Shown: positions 62,208 through 64,000 of the stretch, in pieces
Numbering within the stretch: the first letter of the stretch is position 1
How the letters are laid out: each line of letters starts with the position of its first letter
From: Metopolophium dirhodum
Taxonomy: Eukaryota; Arthropoda; Insecta; Hemiptera; Aphididae
Reading direction: 5' to 3'
NCBI RefSeq assembly: GCF_019925205.1
Contig: NC_083564.1
Location: 1,059,491-1,123,490 of the forward strand
Length of the DNA stretch: 64,000 bases
Notes under the pieces: generated by a model
Databases searched by the model: none
What the model was told of the DNA's origin: nothing
Seen by the model: only the letters and a program-made list of their open reading frames with translations
Translations under genes and position numbers: made by a program

Positions 62208-64000
62208 GCCGACGTCCCGCGGCGTAACGCGCAAATCAAAAACACAATCTTCGCCGGTGACAGATTTACGGTTATCGTGCAGGACATTGATATTAATGAA
62301 ATCGTATTTCATACACGCACACGCCCAACACACACACAATACACATGCATATGTATATGTATATTATGAATATGTATGTAAGTGCAACAACACATAAATT
62401 TCGCAATTGTTGTTAGGCATACGAAAAAGAGCGTTGTTGGATATCGAAAGAAACTGTCGGGTGGACGCGCATATATTATTTATTTTATATATTACGGCGT
62501 GTCGTTCGGGGGTTTTAGGTACGAACTATTGTACATATATATATATATATGAATAATCATCATATATATATATTATATATATGCTATGGAATAAATAAGA
62601 AAATACGAAACCCAGAAACCCACGCGATATGTGTGTGTGTGTTCGGGTGGGTGTGTGTGGTTGCTAGTGTGAGGAAAAATAAATTTTATAAAATATTTGT
62701 GTGTGTGTGTGTATGTTTAATTCAAGATATATATATTTTCTTATTATCACGCCACCCTGGTCGTGATGTATATATATATATAAAATTCGCCTATCTATGT
62801 ATAACGTGTTAAGAAGAAAGTAAAAAAAAAAAAAACATAAAATAAGAGAAAGAAAGCAAAGGAAAGACGAAAAAATAACATTATAAATAACCAAAACTGT
62901 ACTTATAACCGTGTCCCTAACTCAAATTGATCACCGACAAGCGCAACTGCCGTATATCATATTCAATTATATTAAATTTTTTTTTTAAACTCCTCTTAAG
63001 AATAAAATAAAAAAAATAAAAAACATTCCTGCCACACGACGGCCGCGTATACTAAATCAACCGTTATCTGATATCTCATTTATAATAATACGAACGGCCA
63101 GAAAGTTTTGTTCTCGGATATTTTTTTAAACACGTCTAAGTGTTATAGGTGTATTACGAGGGCTAATTTAAAATGTCTCGTTGTTCTTACTTTTTTAATC
63201 GAGCAATTTATCAAGTTTCTTCGTCGCGGGCTTATGATTCGTTGTGCAGGATATTTAACCTACCTACTTAAGGTAATCGGGCTCTTAAGGAAACAAAACG
63301 GTTTTCTTTTCTCAAAATCGTCTTCCGACTGTAGTAATAATATTGTTATTATCTATATTATGATTCGTTTCCTCGCGTAACGTTCATATTATATTACGGT
63401 ATATTATATACGGTATTTAAATTGTTTTTTCGTCCCGTCGGTAATTTTTGCTAAAAGATAAAAGAATAGAAAATTACAATCCAAATAATCCAATACATTA
63501 CGTCAAATATCGGGTGCGGATCAACGTTGAAAAATATATGTTGTCTCGCCACTGGACTAGTACAAAAAATATCAGGAATTTTAAAATCTAGTCTTTAGGC
63601 ATACTTTAAAATACTAAAAATCAGAATTTGAATAGATGTAATATAGAGAGGAAATTGGAGTGAACATGTTTAAAAAATCACCCTGTATGTAAAATTATAC
63701 TATTTTGGCAATTATTAACAGTAAATTTTGTAAACATTTTACAACATAACAATAAGAATATGCAAGTATTATAAATGTACATATTATTTTGGAGGATAGA
63801 ACAAAAACTACTTTGATGTAACATAGTATTCACCAAATTTCCTCTTTGAGGTTTTGTCAAAACAGCTATTGTGCTTAAAATCGACTTGCCACTTAGGTAC
63901 CTGGTTGGTATGACGTTTTTTTCACTGTCTACAGTGACTATCTCATCGATTTATTATTTAAGACGGCAACTAAACTGTACTTAATAATAATTGTTATGCC
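62208..64000. other. Spacer with simple repeats to the window end
   Basis: AC, AT and GT simple repeats near 62310-62345, 62535-62585, 62630-62660 and 62697-62715. A CpG-richer stretch around 63160-63380 has an open frame without recognisable features. No supported gene. Confidence 0.5.

Noticed and set aside
1..64000. CRISPR arrays, rRNA, conserved microRNAs
   Set aside because: No regularly spaced repeats, no rRNA-like stretch, and none of the microRNA sequences I could recall and look for were seen by eye; a computed search would be needed to exclude microRNAs firmly.

Overview
The window reads as a gene-poor, AT-rich (roughly two thirds A+T) piece of an insect nuclear genome, most likely an aphid. 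The evidence is the spliced genes with short GT-AG introns, a TATA plus TCAGT core promoter, many AAT/TTA microsatellites, LINE, SINE and LTR remains, and several short repeats whose ends (CTCAGAATCTAAAA, CGTAGCCAG) I associate with aphid genomes. The aphid assignment is inference from style; no search was run. Nothing bacterial or viral is visible.

Host genes are few, and both lie on the minus strand between 44 and 48 kb. A complete four-exon gene (44054-45059) encodes a predicted 178-residue secreted, helix-rich, nearly cysteine-free protein of apolipophorin-III-like size and architecture, with a TATA box, an initiator at the right spacing and a poly(A) signal. About 2.5 kb upstream lies a probable second secreted-protein gene. 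Its exon 1 (47953-47991) starts a signal peptide that is completed across a 170-nt phase-0 intron by an open exon beginning at 47782. Its 3' end is unresolved.

Mobile DNA accounts for most other recognisable structure. One LINE (14898-18837, plus) has an intact 1232-codon ORF2 (endonuclease, RT, RNase H, Cys/His tail), a stub that looks like the end of ORF1, a poly(A) tail and a possible 10-bp target duplication. A second LINE (about 49474-52083, minus) has an intact RT frame but has lost its endonuclease. A tRNA-derived SINE sits at 3192-3508. A family of foldback/inverted-repeat elements occurs at 25350-25888, 30471-31213, 38888-39244, 41538-41595 and 58.2-59.4 kb. The 30.5 kb copy is split by a 510-bp solo LTR. 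Small MITEs lie at 10092-10242, 28820-29308 and 59862-60017.

Three places show old local duplication: 37.9-38.5 kb (about 397-bp unit), 61.46-62.2 kb (about 385-bp unit, each copy carrying a hairpin) and the layered 58-60.1 kb block. CpG-richer patches (5.48-6.24, 10.5-11.5, 20.4-21.1, 26.9-27.4 and 32.3-33.0 kb) hold open frames by composition, and I could not turn them into genes. The rest is AT-rich spacer with microsatellites. No CRISPR, operon or other multi-gene system is present; the most biologically interesting parts are the secreted-protein pair and the nested repeat history.
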